A stretch of DNA of 64,000 bases from an uncultured Gammaproteobacteria bacterium (lineage in GTDB: Bacteria > Pseudomonadota > Gammaproteobacteria > GCA-001735895): NCBI GenBank assembly GCA_947260025.1, contig CAMYON010000001.1, positions 75,410 to 139,409 on the forward strand. Direction: 5' to 3'. The notes beneath the pieces are model-generated. The model was not told the origin of the DNA. It was given only the letters and a program-made list of their open reading frames with translations, and ran no database searches. A program made the position numbers and the translations under genes. Shown one piece after another: positions 29,413-39,599 of the stretch (the first letter of the stretch is position 1; every line of letters begins with the position of its first letter).

Positions 29413-30921
29413 ATGGAAAACAAAGAAATTCTGTTAGTAGCGGATACCGTCTCCAACGAAAAGGGGGTGGATCGCGAAATAATTTTTGAGGCGATCGAGG
29501 CCGCACTGGCATCGGCGACCCGCAAGAAACATCAGCAGGATATCGAAGTGCGGGTCGATATCGACCGTAAAACCGGTGATTACGATACTTACCGTCGCTG
29601 GGAAGTAGTCGAGCCGGGCGAAGAGGGCGGGCTGGAAGAGCCGCTGCGTCAGATCACGCTGGAAGCGGCGCAAATCGATCAGCCGGAAATCGAACTCGGT
29701 GATTTTATCGAGGAACAGATCGAATCCGTGGAGTTCGGTCGTATCGCCGCGCAGACCGCCAAGCAGGTTATCGTGCAGAAGGTGCGCGAGGCCGAGCGGC
29801 GCAAGGTCATCGACGCCTATACCGATCGTGAAGGCTCGCTGGTCATGGGTCAGGTCAAACGGGTGGAGCGCGGCAACGTTTATGTCGATCTGGGCGACAA
29901 TGCCGAGGGCTTTATCCCGCGTGAAGAAATGATTCCGCGCGAATCGGTTCGCCCCGGGGACCGCGTGCGTGGTTATCTTTACAAGATTGCCTCCGAAGTA
30001 CGCGGTCCACAGCTGTTTATCAGCCGCACCGCGCCCGACTTTCTGGTGGAATTGTTCAAACTCGAGGTGCCCGAAGTCGGACAGGACCTGATCGAAATTA
30101 TCTCGGCGGCACGCGATCCCGGGATGCGCGCCAAGATTGCGGTCAAGAGTAACGATCCGCGCATGGATCCGGTCGGCGCCTGCGTTGGAATGCGGGGCTC
30201 GCGGGTGCAGTCGGTTTCCAACGAGCTCGCGGGAGAACGCGTGGACATCATCCTGTGGGACGATAATCCGGCCCAGTTCGCGGTAAACGCGATGTCACCG
30301 GCAGAAGTGACTTCTATCGTTATCGACGAGGAAGCCCATTCGATGGATATCGCGGTGCCGGAAGAGAAGCTGTCTCAGGCTATCGGCCGTGGCGGACAGA
30401 ATATCAAGCTCGCCAGCCAGTTAACCGGCTGGACGCTCAACGTCATGGACGAGGTTGCCGCTGAAGAGAAAGCGGAAGGTGAGTCGCGCCAGCTGGTAGA
30501 AAACTTCATGAGCCAGCTCGATGTCGACGAAGAGGTCGCGATTATCCTGGTGCAGGAAGGTTTAACCACGATCGATGAAGTTGCTTATATCCCGGAGTCT
30601 GAACTCAACGAAATCGATGAGTTCGATGAAGAAATCGTGCAGGAACTTCGCGGCCGCGCGCGCGATGCCCTGTTGACCATGGCGATCGCGCGCGAAGAAA
30701 CCGCCGAAGCGGGAGAGCCTCAGGACGATCTGCTAAATATGGAATACATGACCAGCGAACTGGCGCACAAGTTATCGCGCCTTGGTATTTGTACGATGGA
30801 AGATCTCGCCGAACAATCGACCGATGAACTCGAGGAAATCGAAGGCATCGATGCCGAGTTCGCGGGCAAGCTTATCATGAAAGCGCGCGAACCCTGGTTC
30901 GCGGAAGCAGAGGCCGAGTAG
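29413..30921 (+). CDS. nusA: Transcription termination/antitermination factor NusA
   Basis: 502 residues from the ATG at 29413 ([19 protein letters not shown]). Domains in order: N-terminal RNA-polymerase-binding (1-130), S1 (about 138-205), KH1 and KH2 (about 235-350, with [15 protein letters not shown] and [15 protein letters not shown]), and two acidic repeats at the C-terminus as in gammaproteobacteria. An in-frame TTG 15 bp upstream is less likely. Confidence 0.97.
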   Translation: MENKEILLVADTVSNEKGVDREIIFEAIEAALASATRKKHQQDIEVRVDIDRKTGDYDTYRRWEVVEPGEEGGLEEPLRQITLEAAQIDQPEIELGDFIEEQIESVEFGRIAAQTAKQVIVQKVREAERRKVIDAYTDREGSLVMGQVKRVERGNVYVDLGDNAEGFIPREEMIPRESVRPGDRVRGYLYKIASEVRGPQLFISRTAPDFLVELFKLEVPEVGQDLIEIISAARDPGMRAKIAVKSNDPRMDPVGACVGMRGSRVQSVSNELAGERVDIILWDDNPAQFAVNAMSPAEVTSIVIDEEAHSMDIAVPEEKLSQAIGRGGQNIKLASQLTGWTLNVMDEVAAEEKAEGESRQLVENFMSQLDVDEEVAIILVQEGLTTIDEVAYIPESELNEIDEFDEEIVQELRGRARDALLTMAIAREETAEAGEPQDDLLNMEYMTSELAHKLSRLGICTMEDLAEQSTDELEEIEGIDAEFAGKLIMKAREPWFAEAEAE

Positions 30922-30968
30922 GTTTTTGGTAAGGGCTTTCGGCAAACTATGCATGTGGACAGATAATC

Positions 30969-33551
30969 ATGGCAAATGTAACAGCTAAACAACTTTCAGA
31001 AGTCATCGGCGTCAACGTCGAGAAACTGCTGGATCAATTGAAAACCGCCGGCGTTGAGATCAGCGGTGCCGATGATCCCATTTCCGATGAGGATAAAATG
31101 AAGTTGCTGGAATCGTTGCGCTCTAGCCATGGCAAGGAAGAGTCCACCGGACCCAAGAAAGTCACCCTGCAGCGCAAGAGTAAAAGCGAACTCAGGGTAG
31201 CCGGTACTTCGGGTCGAAACACGACCACCAAGACGATTAATGTCGAGGTGCGCAAGAAACGCACCTACGTGCGTCGCGCCGATATCGAAGCCGAGGAAGT
31301 CAAACAGCAAGAGGAAGCGGAAGCCGCGGCAGAGCAAGAAAATATGCTGGCGCAGCAACAGGTCGAAGAAGCGGCCAGGCAAGCCGAAGAAGCGGCCCAG
31401 GCGGAAGTCGAAGCGCAGCAGGCAGCGGTCGCAGAAGCCGCTCGCGCCGAAGCCGAAAAGAAAGCTTACGAAAAGAGTCTGCAGGAAGTAGAGGCGGCGC
31501 AAAAGGCGATCGAACAGCAGCGTGCCGAGGCGGAGGCCGCCGAAGCCGCAGAGGCCGCCGCGCGTGCCGCACTGGAGCAGGCCGCCGCGGCCAGCGCCGC
31601 GGCAACCGTGGCAGAAAAACCCGGCAAACATGGCAAGCACGAGGACAAGCATACCCGTTACGGGCGCAAGGAATTGCACGTCAAGGAATCGGCGCATCAG
31701 CCTAATCGCAAGCAGAAGTTCAAGAAAGGCCAACGACAGGTGCATGAAATCACCAAGCAGCACCAGTTTGAAAGGCCAACGGCGCCAGTTATCCGCAACG
31801 TAGAGATACCGGAAGCGATAACGGTGGCCGAGCTGGGGCAGCGCATGGCGGTCAAGGCCGGTGACGTGATCAAGGTGCTGATGCAAATGGGCACCATGGC
31901 GACGATTAACGAGATCCTGGACCGTGACACCGCCACGCTGGTCGTCGAGGAAATGGGTCATAACGTGGTTGCGGCGGCCAGCGAAGACGACTTCGAGAAA
32001 GAGCTGCTGGCAAGCGCCGAGCAGTCCGGTGAAGAAAAAGTCAACCGTCCGCCGGTGGTTACCATCATGGGCCATGTCGATCACGGCAAGACCTCGCTGC
32101 TCGATTATATTCGTAAATCGCGCGTGACTTCCGGCGAGGCCGGTGGCATTACGCAGCACATCGGTGCCTACCACGTCGAAACCGACAAGGGGATTGTTAC
32201 CTTCCTCGATACTCCGGGTCACGCCGCGTTTTCGGCGATGCGAGCTCGCGGTGCGCAGGCCACGGATATCGTCGTACTGGTGGTTGCCGCCGACGATGGC
32301 GTCATGCCGCAGACCAAGGAAGCCATTCAGCATGCCAAGGCTGCCGGCGTGCCGTTGGTGGTTGCGGTCAACAAGATCGACAAGGAAGACGCGGACCCCG
32401 AACGGGTCAAGAATGAGCTCGCCGCGCTGGAAGTTATCCCCGAAGAATGGGGCGGTGAAAATATCTTTGTGCCCGTTTCGGCGATAACCGGCGAAGGCGT
32501 CGATAACCTGCTCGACTCCATCCTGCTGCAGTCGGAAATCCTCGAGCTCGAAGCCGTCGCCCAGGGCAATGCCAAGGGTATCGTGGTCGAAGCCACGCTC
32601 GACAAGGGCCGCGGCCCGGTGGCGACCGTGCTGGTGCAGTCGGGCCTGTTACAGCAAGGACAGATGCTGCTTGCCGGTACGCAGTTTGGCCGCGTGCGCG
32701 CCATGTATGACGAATCGGCCAGCACCATCAAATCAGCCGGACCTTCGATGCCGGCGGTAGTGTTGGGTCTGTCTGGCGTCCCCAATGCGGGCGACGAAGT
32801 GTTCGTCGTCGAAAACGAGCGCAAGGCGCGCGAGTTTGCCGAAACCCGTGAGTCTAAAATTCGTGAAAGCAAGCTGGCCGATCAGCAGAAGACCAAACTG
32901 CAGGGCATGTTTGACGCCATGGCCGAAGGTGAAGTTGCCGAGATCAACCTGCTGATCAAGGCGGACGTTCAGGGTAGCTCCGAGGCGATACGTGAATCGT
33001 TGCATAAGCTTTCAACCGATGAAGTGCGCGCCAAGCTGGTTGCGACTGGCGTCGGTGGCATTAATGAATCGGACATCAATCTCGCCGCCGCTTCGGACGC
33101 TATCGTAGTCGGATTCAACGTGCGCGCGGATGCAGCTGCCAAGCGAGTAGCGGGAGATTACGGTATCGATATTCGCTACTACAGCGTCATCTACGACATC
33201 ATCGATGACGTCAAGGCGCTGATGTCAGGCATGTTGTCGCCGGAATCACAGGAAAATATCATTGGCCTGGCCGAGGTCAAGGACGTGTTCCGTTCACCCA
33301 AGTTTGGCGACGTGGCCGGTTGTATCGTGGTCGAGGGCGTGGTGCGCAAGGGTCAGCCGATCCGCGTGCTGCGCGATAACGTCGTTATCTACGAGGGCGA
33401 GCTCGAATCGCTGCGCCGCTTCAAGGACCCGGTAGAGGAAGTGCGCGTGGGTACCGAATGCGGTATCGCGGTCAAAAACTACAACGATGTCAAAGCTGGC
33501 GACCAGATCGAAGTCTTCGAGCGCGTCGAAGTGGCCCGCTCGCTCGACTAG
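30969..33551 (+). CDS. infB: Translation initiation factor IF-2
   Basis: 860 residues. An N-terminal IF2 domain (1-55) is followed by a long Ala/Glu/Lys-rich coiled region (about 105-215), a second conserved N domain, and the GTPase from about 358: [30 protein letters not shown] and SAITGEG. C-terminal beta-barrel domains bind fMet-tRNA, whose gene heads this operon. Confidence 0.97.
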   Translation: MANVTAKQLSEVIGVNVEKLLDQLKTAGVEISGADDPISDEDKMKLLESLRSSHGKEESTGPKKVTLQRKSKSELRVAGTSGRNTTTKTINVEVRKKRTYVRRADIEAEEVKQQEEAEAAAEQENMLAQQQVEEAARQAEEAAQAEVEAQQAAVAEAARAEAEKKAYEKSLQEVEAAQKAIEQQRAEAEAAEAAEAAARAALEQAAAASAAATVAEKPGKHGKHEDKHTRYGRKELHVKESAHQPNRKQKFKKGQRQVHEITKQHQFERPTAPVIRNVEIPEAITVAELGQRMAVKAGDVIKVLMQMGTMATINEILDRDTATLVVEEMGHNVVAAASEDDFEKELLASAEQSGEEKVNRPPVVTIMGHVDHGKTSLLDYIRKSRVTSGEAGGITQHIGAYHVETDKGIVTFLDTPGHAAFSAMRARGAQATDIVVLVVAADDGVMPQTKEAIQHAKAAGVPLVVAVNKIDKEDADPERVKNELAALEVIPEEWGGENIFVPVSAITGEGVDNLLDSILLQSEILELEAVAQGNAKGIVVEATLDKGRGPVATVLVQSGLLQQGQMLLAGTQFGRVRAMYDESASTIKSAGPSMPAVVLGLSGVPNAGDEVFVVENERKAREFAETRESKIRESKLADQQKTKLQGMFDAMAEGEVAEINLLIKADVQGSSEAIRESLHKLSTDEVRAKLVATGVGGINESDINLAAASDAIVVGFNVRADAAAKRVAGDYGIDIRYYSVIYDIIDDVKALMSGMLSPESQENIIGLAEVKDVFRSPKFGDVAGCIVVEGVVRKGQPIRVLRDNVVIYEGELESLRRFKDPVEEVRVGTECGIAVKNYNDVKAGDQIEVFERVEVARSLD

Positions 33552-33563
33552 GCGCAACGCCCG

Positions 33564-33932
33564 ATGCCCAAGGAATATGCACGCAGCGAACGACTAGCCT
33601 CGCAGATTCAGCGGGAGCTGGCCGGCCTGATTCAAAGTGGCCTCAAGGATCCGCGCCTGGGCATGCCGAGCATACTCGAGGTACAGGTTAGCAAGGACCT
33701 TGCCTACGCGCGGGTATACTTCAGCTTGTTGAATCCGGAGGGTGCCGACGACTGCCTCGAGGCTCTGAACCGGGCGAGCGGTTTCCTGCAGCGAGAAATC
33801 GGCAAGCAGCTAAAATCCCGGGTCACCCCCAAACTCAGTTTTATTTACGACGACACCGATATCCGTGGGCGCCAGATGTCCGATTTGATCGATTCTGCGG
33901 TTGCCAGCGATAAAGTAAAAGCCAGCCGCTAA
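33564..33932 (+). CDS. rbfA: Ribosome-binding factor A
   Basis: 122 residues, single KH-type domain. Begins MPKEYARSERLASQIQRELAGLIQSGLKDPRLG. Acts in late 30S maturation at the 16S 5' helix. Its stop overlaps the truB ATG by one base (TAATG). Confidence 0.95.
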   Translation: MPKEYARSERLASQIQRELAGLIQSGLKDPRLGMPSILEVQVSKDLAYARVYFSLLNPEGADDCLEALNRASGFLQREIGKQLKSRVTPKLSFIYDDTDIRGRQMSDLIDSAVASDKVKASR

Positions 33933-34852
33933 TGGCGCGTTCTAATCGCCGGGATTATCGGGATATCGACGGTGTTCTGATTCTCGACAAACCGATCGGG
34001 TTGAGCTCGAATCAGGCACTGCAGCAGGTGCGGCATCTCTATCGTGCCCGCAAGGCCGGACATTGCGGCAGCCTGGACCCGCTGGCAACCGGGGTGTTGC
34101 CGATATGCCTGGGCCAGGCCACCAAGTTTTCCAGCTACCTGCTGGGAGCCAGTAAAACCTACCGCGCCAGCTGCAGGCTGGGCCAGACCACGACAACCGG
34201 AGATGCCGAAGGCGAGGTGGTCGAAACCCGGCCGGTAAGCATCGAACAGCAACGAGTGCAGCAGGTGCTAGAGCAGTTCGTCGGGGAAATCGAGCAGGTT
34301 CCGCCGATGTACTCGGCGCTCAAGCACGAGGGTAAGCGGCTTTACCAGCTGGCGCGCGAGGGCATACAGGTCGAGCGCAAGCCGCGGCGGGTAAAGATTT
34401 TTGAGCTCGAATTGCTGTCCTGCGAGGACGACAGCCTGGAAATCGAAGTCTGTTGCTCCAAGGGAACCTATATTAGAACCCTCGCCGAGGATATCGGTAA
34501 CGCGCTGGGCTGTGGCGCTCATCTCTCCGCCCTGCGTCGTTGCGCGGTCGAAACGCTGCATCAACGGGACGCCGTTACGCTAGACCGGCTACAGCAACTC
34601 GCGGAGCAGGGAATGGCGCAACTGGATGAGTTGCTGTTGCCGGTAACGGCGGCCCTGCCTCAGTTTACCGAGCTGCAACTGGATCTTCGGCAGAGCCTCG
34701 ATATCAGTCAGGGGAAGCGGGTAAAACTGGCGCAGGACGTCACTCCCGGACTGTACCGCCTGATTTCCGGCGACGGCCTTTTTATCGGTCTCGGGGAAGT
34801 CGATCCTGATGCCGAACTGGCGGCAAAAAGACTAATGAATACAGCAAGATAG
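33932..34852 (+). CDS. truB: tRNA pseudouridine(55) synthase
   Basis: 306 residues. Makes pseudouridine 55 in the T-loop of tRNAs. Catalytic Asp49 lies in HCGSLDPLATGVLP; the usual Thr after His is replaced by Cys (HTGSLDP in most members), not a catalytic position. A C-terminal PUA domain is present (about residues 245-300). Coupled to rbfA. Confidence 0.95.
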   Translation: MARSNRRDYRDIDGVLILDKPIGLSSNQALQQVRHLYRARKAGHCGSLDPLATGVLPICLGQATKFSSYLLGASKTYRASCRLGQTTTTGDAEGEVVETRPVSIEQQRVQQVLEQFVGEIEQVPPMYSALKHEGKRLYQLAREGIQVERKPRRVKIFELELLSCEDDSLEIEVCCSKGTYIRTLAEDIGNALGCGAHLSALRRCAVETLHQRDAVTLDRLQQLAEQGMAQLDELLLPVTAALPQFTELQLDLRQSLDISQGKRVKLAQDVTPGLYRLISGDGLFIGLGEVDPDAELAAKRLMNTAR

Positions 34853-34904
34853 GTCGATTTGCGGGGGCTGAAATCAATAACCCGGAATATTCCGGTGAAA
34901 GTCC

Positions 34905-34933
34905 TTGTTACCACCTGCGCAGATAGGTAGAAT
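34905..34933 (+). promoter_or_regulatory. Sigma70 promoter for rpsO-pnp
   Basis: TTGTTA (34905-34910) and TAGAAT (34928-34933) with a 17-bp spacer, matching four and five of six consensus bases. It lies in the 115-bp truB-rpsO gap, where E. coli also has an rpsO promoter. Confidence 0.6.
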
Positions 34934-34967
34934 ACCAGCCTTTTTCGGGCCCCACGAGGTTTTGTCC

Positions 34968-35237
34968 ATGGCAATGTCAGCTGAACAGAAAGCTGCAATT
35001 ATTGCTGATTATCAGCAAGGTAACGGTGACACCGGATCACCCGAGGTGCAGGTTGCGCTGTTGTCGCACCAGATCAGTCATTTGACCGAGCACTTCAAAC
35101 AGCATATTCATGATCATCACTCGCGTCGCGGGTTGTTGAAGATGGTCAACCAGCGTCGCAATTTACTGGATTATCTGAAATCCAAGAATCAGCAGCGTTA
35201 TAAAGATTTGATAGCAAAACTCGGATTGCGTCGTTAA
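34968..35237 (+). CDS. rpsO: 30S ribosomal protein S15
   Basis: 89 residues, exactly the usual length, from the ATG at 34968 with GAGG (34956-34959) 8 bp upstream. A second ATG at 34974 is too far from it. [26 protein letters not shown] is the 16S-binding signature. pnp starts 14 bp downstream. Confidence 0.97.
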   Translation: MAMSAEQKAAIIADYQQGNGDTGSPEVQVALLSHQISHLTEHFKQHIHDHHSRRGLLKMVNQRRNLLDYLKSKNQQRYKDLIAKLGLRR

Positions 35238-35251
35238 CAGGTGAGAGAATA

Positions 35252-37404
35252 GTGAATCCAATTAAAAAGACATTTCAGTACGGCGCGCATCAGGTAACGC
35301 TGGAAACGGGAGAAATAGCGCGCCAGGCCAGCGGTGCCGTTATTGTAAGTATGGCGGACACGGTGGTGTTCGTTACCGTTGTTGGCTCGAAAACCGCTGA
35401 CCCAGGTCGCGGTTTTTTTCCATTAACCGTCGACTACCAGGAAAAAACCTATGCCGCCGGTAGAATCCCGGGTGGCTTCTTCAAGCGCGAAGGTCGTCCT
35501 AGTGAAAAAGAAACCCTTACCTGCCGTTTGATCGATCGTCCAATTCGTCCGCTGTTTCCCAAGGGATTCATGAACGAAGTGCAGGTTGTTGCGAATGTGA
35601 TTTCGAGCAATCCCGAAGTCGATGCCGACATCCTGGCGCTGCTGGGTACTTCGGCGGCCCTGGCCATTTCCGGAATCCCGTCCTGGCGCTGCTGGGTACT
35701 TCGGCGGCCCTGGCCATTTCCGGAATCCCGTTCGCGGGCCCTATCGGCGCGGCGCGGGTCGGATATATCGACGGTGAATACGTGCTCAACCCGACCTTGA
35801 GCCAGGTTGTCGACTCGGAACTGAATCTGGTTGTTGCGGGTACTAAAAACGCAGTGTTGATGGTTGAATCAGAAGCCGATTGTCTTTCCGAAGAAGTGAT
35901 GCTGGGTTCGGTGGTTTTTGGTCACGAACAGATGCAGGCCGCGATCCAGGCAATCGAGGAACTGGCAGCCGAAGTCGGCACGGAAACCTGGGAATGGCAG
36001 GCGCCTGAAGCCGACGAAAGCCTGGCGCAAAAAGTTGCCGACCAGGGTGCCTCGGCTATCACCGGAGGATATGCCATTGCCGACAAGATGGATCGTCAAA
36101 ACAACCTCGCTGAAGTACGCGACGGTATTGTTGCCGCACTGGTAACCGATGCCGAGGATTCCCCGACCGAAGGCGACGTTCGTGGCGCCATTAGCAAGCT
36201 CGAAAAATCTATCGTGCGCGGTCGCATCATTGCCGGCGAGAAGCGTATCGACGGTCGTGACACCTCGACCGTGCGCCCGATTACCGTGCGCACCGGCGTA
36301 TTGCCGCGTACCCATGGTTCAGCCCTGTTCACCCGTGGTGAAACCCAGGCGCTGGTGGTGACCACGCTCGGCACCGGGCGTGATGCCCAGCTGATCGATG
36401 CGATCGAAGGCACCTTTAAAGAAAATTTCATGATGCATTACAACTTCCCGCCCTCGAGCGTCGGTGAAACCGGTCGCGTGGGCAGCCCCAAGCGTCGTGA
36501 AATCGGCCACGGCCGCCTCGCCAAGCGTGGCGTGCTGGCGGTGATGCCGCAGCTTGATGACTTCCCTTATGTTATCCGCGTGGTCTCCGAAATTACCGAA
36601 TCAAACGGTTCCTCATCGATGGCCAGCGTCTGTGGCGCCAGCCTGGCGATGATGGATGCCGGTGTACCACTGAAGGCGCCGGTTGCGGGTATCGCCATGG
36701 GACTGATCAAGGAAGGCGATGACTTCGCGGTGCTGTCCGATATCCTTGGCGACGAGGATCACCTTGGCGATATGGATTTCAAGGTTGCTGGAACCACCGA
36801 TGGGGTCAGCGCGCTGCAAATGGATATCAAGATCGACGGCATAACCACCGAAATCATGCAACAGGCACTGGACCAGGCTAAAGAGGGCCGTTTGTTCATA
36901 CTTGGTGAAATGGCCAAGGTTCTCAGCGAGAGCCGTGAGGAAATGTCTGAGTACGCGCCACGTCTGATTACCTTTAAAATCAATCCCGAGAAAATCCGTG
37001 ACGTTATCGGTAAAGGTGGCGCCACCATTCGCGCCATTACCGAGGAAACCGGTGCTACCATCGAAGTTGACGACGATGGCATGGTGAAAATCGCGTCGGT
37101 GGAAAAAGCCGCCGGAGAGGAGGCAAGACGTCGGGTCGAGCAGGTTACCGCGGAGGTCGAAGTCGGCATCATTTATGAAGGCAGAGTTGCCAAGATCATG
37201 GATTTTGGTGCATTCGTTAATATTCTGCCCGGCAAGGATGGCCTGGTGCACATCTCGCAGATTTCAGACGAGCGTGTCGAAAATGTCAGCGACAAGCTGT
37301 CAGAAGGCGACGTCGTGAAGGTTAAGGTTCTCGAGGTAGATCGCCAGGGCCGAATTCGTCTGAGTATGAAAGCAATTACCGAGGAAGAGGCCGCCGCCGT
37401 CTAA
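35252..37404 (+). pseudogene. pnp: Polyribonucleotide nucleotidyltransferase, interrupted by a 50-bp tandem duplication
   Basis: PNPase, the 3'-5' phosphorolytic exoribonuclease. The gene begins with GTG at 35252 and its frame runs to about 35680. A perfect 50-bp direct duplication (35631-35680 and 35681-35730) then shifts the frame, because 50 is not a multiple of three. The first frame ends at 35800 after 182 codons; the rest of PNPase is in the frame ending at 37404. Removing one copy restores a 700-residue protein (E. coli has 711) with both RNase PH domains, catalytic-region [13 protein letters not shown] ([17 protein letters not shown]) and S1 ([28 protein letters not shown]). It may be a real mutation or an assembly error. 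Confidence 0.9.
35631..35730 (+). repeat. Perfect 2 x 50-bp tandem duplication inside pnp
   Basis: Bases 35631-35680 are repeated exactly at 35681-35730. The encoded segment is [17 protein letters not shown]. It directly abuts with no spacer and causes the pnp frameshift. Confidence 0.97.
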
Positions 37405-37433
37405 ACACTAGTTCGGTAGCATTGTTCGACAAG

Positions 37434-37460
37434 AAAGGGGAAATTGAATTTCCCCTTTTT
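37434..37460 (+). terminator. Rho-independent terminator of rpsO-pnp
   Basis: Arms 37434-37443 (AAAGGGGAAA) and 37449-37458 (TTTCCCCTTT) pair over ten bases around TTGAA, and the T run continues to 37461. It starts 29 bp after the pnp stop. Confidence 0.85.
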
Positions 37461-37497
37461 TCTGTCTGTCGTTAATCGTGTCCGTGGGGGGTGGCAA

Positions 37498-38337
37498 ATG
37501 CGCAGGCTTGCTGGAACGCTAATCGCTTTACTGCTCGCGTTCTATTCGCTGGAGCTGTTCGCGGCCGGCGATATCCGCGTCGATGCATTGAATTACCCGG
37601 CCTGGTTGGTGCGCGACTACCAGACGCTGCCGCTGACTGCGGGTAGCAAGTTACAAAGCGATGACCTGGTACGCACCGGCAAAGGCGGGCGTGTGCGGCT
37701 GCAACTGGCTGATGGCAGCACGCTGAAGATCGGTGAATCCTCACGCCTGCTCATAGCGAAACCGGCCTCGTTCCAGGTCTTGCGCGGCGTGTTTCGAATC
37801 ACTTCCGATCTCACCGCCAGCGGCGTTCGCGACCCCGGGTTAGAAATTAAAATCGGCAGCATCGACACCACCACGGAGAGGGCCGATTTCTGGGGGCGTG
37901 CAAGCCTGGCACAGGATGCAGTCTGCCTGGTCAATGGCGCGCTGCGTGCCGATAGAGTCGAAATGAAGCAGGCCTTGAGCTGTTACGTCAAACCCGCGGA
38001 CCAGCCAGCGCTACCGGTCGACTTGATCGACATGCGTCAACACCAGCTCTGGATGGCCGAGACCGAACTAAAACCTGGCGCCGGAATTGCCGCGGTGGGT
38101 GGAGCGTGGCAACTGGTTTTGATCGCGCTAACCGATTCGAGCCGCGCCGAACAGGTGCTGGCAGGCTATCGACAAAAGGGATTTCCGGCACTGCGCAAGT
38201 CGGTGGTACGCAACGGCAGGACGCTGCACCGCCTGCTGCTGCCCGGTTTCGAATCGAAAGATGCGGCCTTGAACGCGCGTAAGCGGATCGAGGCGGCGCT
38301 CGGTGTCAGTGAGACCTGGGTATGGATAGCTGATTAA
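37498..38337 (+). CDS. Secreted FecR-domain protein with C-terminal SPOR-like domain
   Basis: 279 residues from the ATG at 37498. A signal peptide (MRRLAGTLIALLLAFYSLELFAAG) is followed by a FecR domain at about 45-135, with LVRTGKGGRVRLQLADGSTLKIGESSRL. After a linker, residues 200-275 (GAWQLVLIALTDSSRAEQVLAGYRQKGFPALRKSVVRNGRTLHRLLLPGFESKDAALNARKRIEA) look like a SPOR domain, which binds denuded septal peptidoglycan. It is probably a periplasmic or envelope protein. FecR domains usually occur as anti-sigma or surface modules; no sigma factor is next to it. An in-frame upstream start at 37444 would spoil the signal peptide. Confidence 0.7.
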   Translation: MRRLAGTLIALLLAFYSLELFAAGDIRVDALNYPAWLVRDYQTLPLTAGSKLQSDDLVRTGKGGRVRLQLADGSTLKIGESSRLLIAKPASFQVLRGVFRITSDLTASGVRDPGLEIKIGSIDTTTERADFWGRASLAQDAVCLVNGALRADRVEMKQALSCYVKPADQPALPVDLIDMRQHQLWMAETELKPGAGIAAVGGAWQLVLIALTDSSRAEQVLAGYRQKGFPALRKSVVRNGRTLHRLLLPGFESKDAALNARKRIEAALGVSETWVWIAD

Positions 38338-38454
38338 TGCCGGCGGTTGCCAATGCCATATCGTGCAATGACAGTATCGAATAGCGGGACGTCAGGGTTT
38401 CAGCCCGGGTGACGGGATCGAAGCTCGAGCGGTTGAACTGGTTCGGAATAACGC

Positions 38455-38667
38455 TTAAAGCAGTTTGAACATGGTGCCGCAATAGGGGCACTTGGCTTCG
38501 CCACCGTTTTCCTCGACCGGAATGTAGACCCGGGGGTGTGAATTCCACAAGCTGCTGCCTTCCGTCGGGCAATGGATGGGCAGATCCTCGGGTTTGACTT
38601 CGACCGCGGTTTTGTTGTTTGGCGTTGAATACGCTTGCTGGTCTGCAGCAGTGTTGGGATTAACCAT
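38455..38667 (-). CDS. CHCC-type zinc-finger protein (NDUFS6-like domain)
   Basis: 70 residues. The zf-CHCC pattern is visible as IHCPTEGSSLWNSHPRVYIPV and, after 16 residues, AKCPYCGTMFKL: Cys, His, Cys, Cys ligands. The fold is shared with the mitochondrial complex I subunit NDUFS6. In many proteobacteria this small gene sits beside ilvE, as here (7 bp downstream). Its bacterial role is not established. Confidence 0.85.
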   Translation of the reverse strand: MVNPNTAADQQAYSTPNNKTAVEVKPEDLPIHCPTEGSSLWNSHPRVYIPVEENGGEAKCPYCGTMFKLL

Positions 38668-38674
38668 GAGTTCT

Positions 38675-39598
38675 CTACTTTACGTAAGTTAGCAAGTCGC
38701 TGTATTTGTCGTTGCGGCCATGGACCAGGTCGAAATAATCGGACTGCAATTGCTTCGTGATCGGTCCGCGTGAACCGCCACCGACGGGGCGATTATCAAG
38801 CTCGGCTATAGGCGTAACCTCGGCCGCTGTGCCGGTAAAAAAGGCTTCGTCGGCAATGTAGATTTCATCACGCGTAAAGCGTCTTTCGATAATGTCCAGG
38901 CCGCGGTCTGCAGCCAGCTTGAAAACTGTTTTGCGCGTAATACCGTTGAGTGCCGTGGTTGTCTCGGGCGTATAGATGACTCCATCCTTGATGACAAAAA
39001 TATTCTCGCCGCTACCTTCGGCAACATAGCCCTCGGGGTCCAGCAACAGGGCCTCGTCGTAGCCGTCCCGCAGGGCTTCACCGAGTGCCGCCATCGAGTT
39101 GATGTACTGGCCATTGGCCTTGGCCTTGGTGAGCGCGATATTGGGATGATGGCGCGTGTAGGAGGAGGTCTTGATGCGAATGCCTTTTTCCAGGCCTTCC
39201 TGCCCGAGATAGGAGCCCCATTCCCAGGCCGCGACGATGCAGTGCACGCTGAGATTGTCGGCGCGTAAACCCATACCCTCGGAGCCGTAGAAAACCATCG
39301 GGCGAATGTAAGCGCTGTCGAGATTATTGTCGCGTACGGCGGCAACCTGCGCGTCCATGATTTGCTGCCGATCGAAGGTAATTGCCATGCCGAGCACCTT
39401 GCAGGAATCGAACAACCGTGCAGTATGCGCCTCGAGGGCAAAGATCGCGGTTCCCTGCTCGGCGTGATAGGCCCGCACGCCTTCGAAACAACCCATGCCG
39501 TAATGCAGGGTATGCGTCAGCACATGCGTGGTCGCCTCGCGCCAGGGGACCATTTCGCCGTCATACCAGATGACGCCATCGCGGTCGGACATCGACAT
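38675..39598 (-). CDS. ilvE: Branched-chain amino acid aminotransferase
   Basis: 307 residues, class IV PLP aminotransferase for the last step of Ile, Leu and Val synthesis. Markers are WYDGEMVPWREATTHVLTHTLHYGMGCFEGVRAY, the PLP lysine in NIALTKAKANGQYINS, and EGSGENIFVIKDG. The start at 39598 is chosen because GGAG lies 7-8 bp upstream on the minus strand. The ATG is one base past the glnE stop, so the two are cotranscribed. Confidence 0.95.
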   Translation of the reverse strand: MSMSDRDGVIWYDGEMVPWREATTHVLTHTLHYGMGCFEGVRAYHAEQGTAIFALEAHTARLFDSCKVLGMAITFDRQQIMDAQVAAVRDNNLDSAYIRPMVFYGSEGMGLRADNLSVHCIVAAWEWGSYLGQEGLEKGIRIKTSSYTRHHPNIALTKAKANGQYINSMAALGEALRDGYDEALLLDPEGYVAEGSGENIFVIKDGVIYTPETTTALNGITRKTVFKLAADRGLDIIERRFTRDEIYIADEAFFTGTAAEVTPIAELDNRPVGGGSRGPITKQLQSDYFDLVHGRNDKYSDLLTYVK

Positions 39599-39599
39599 A

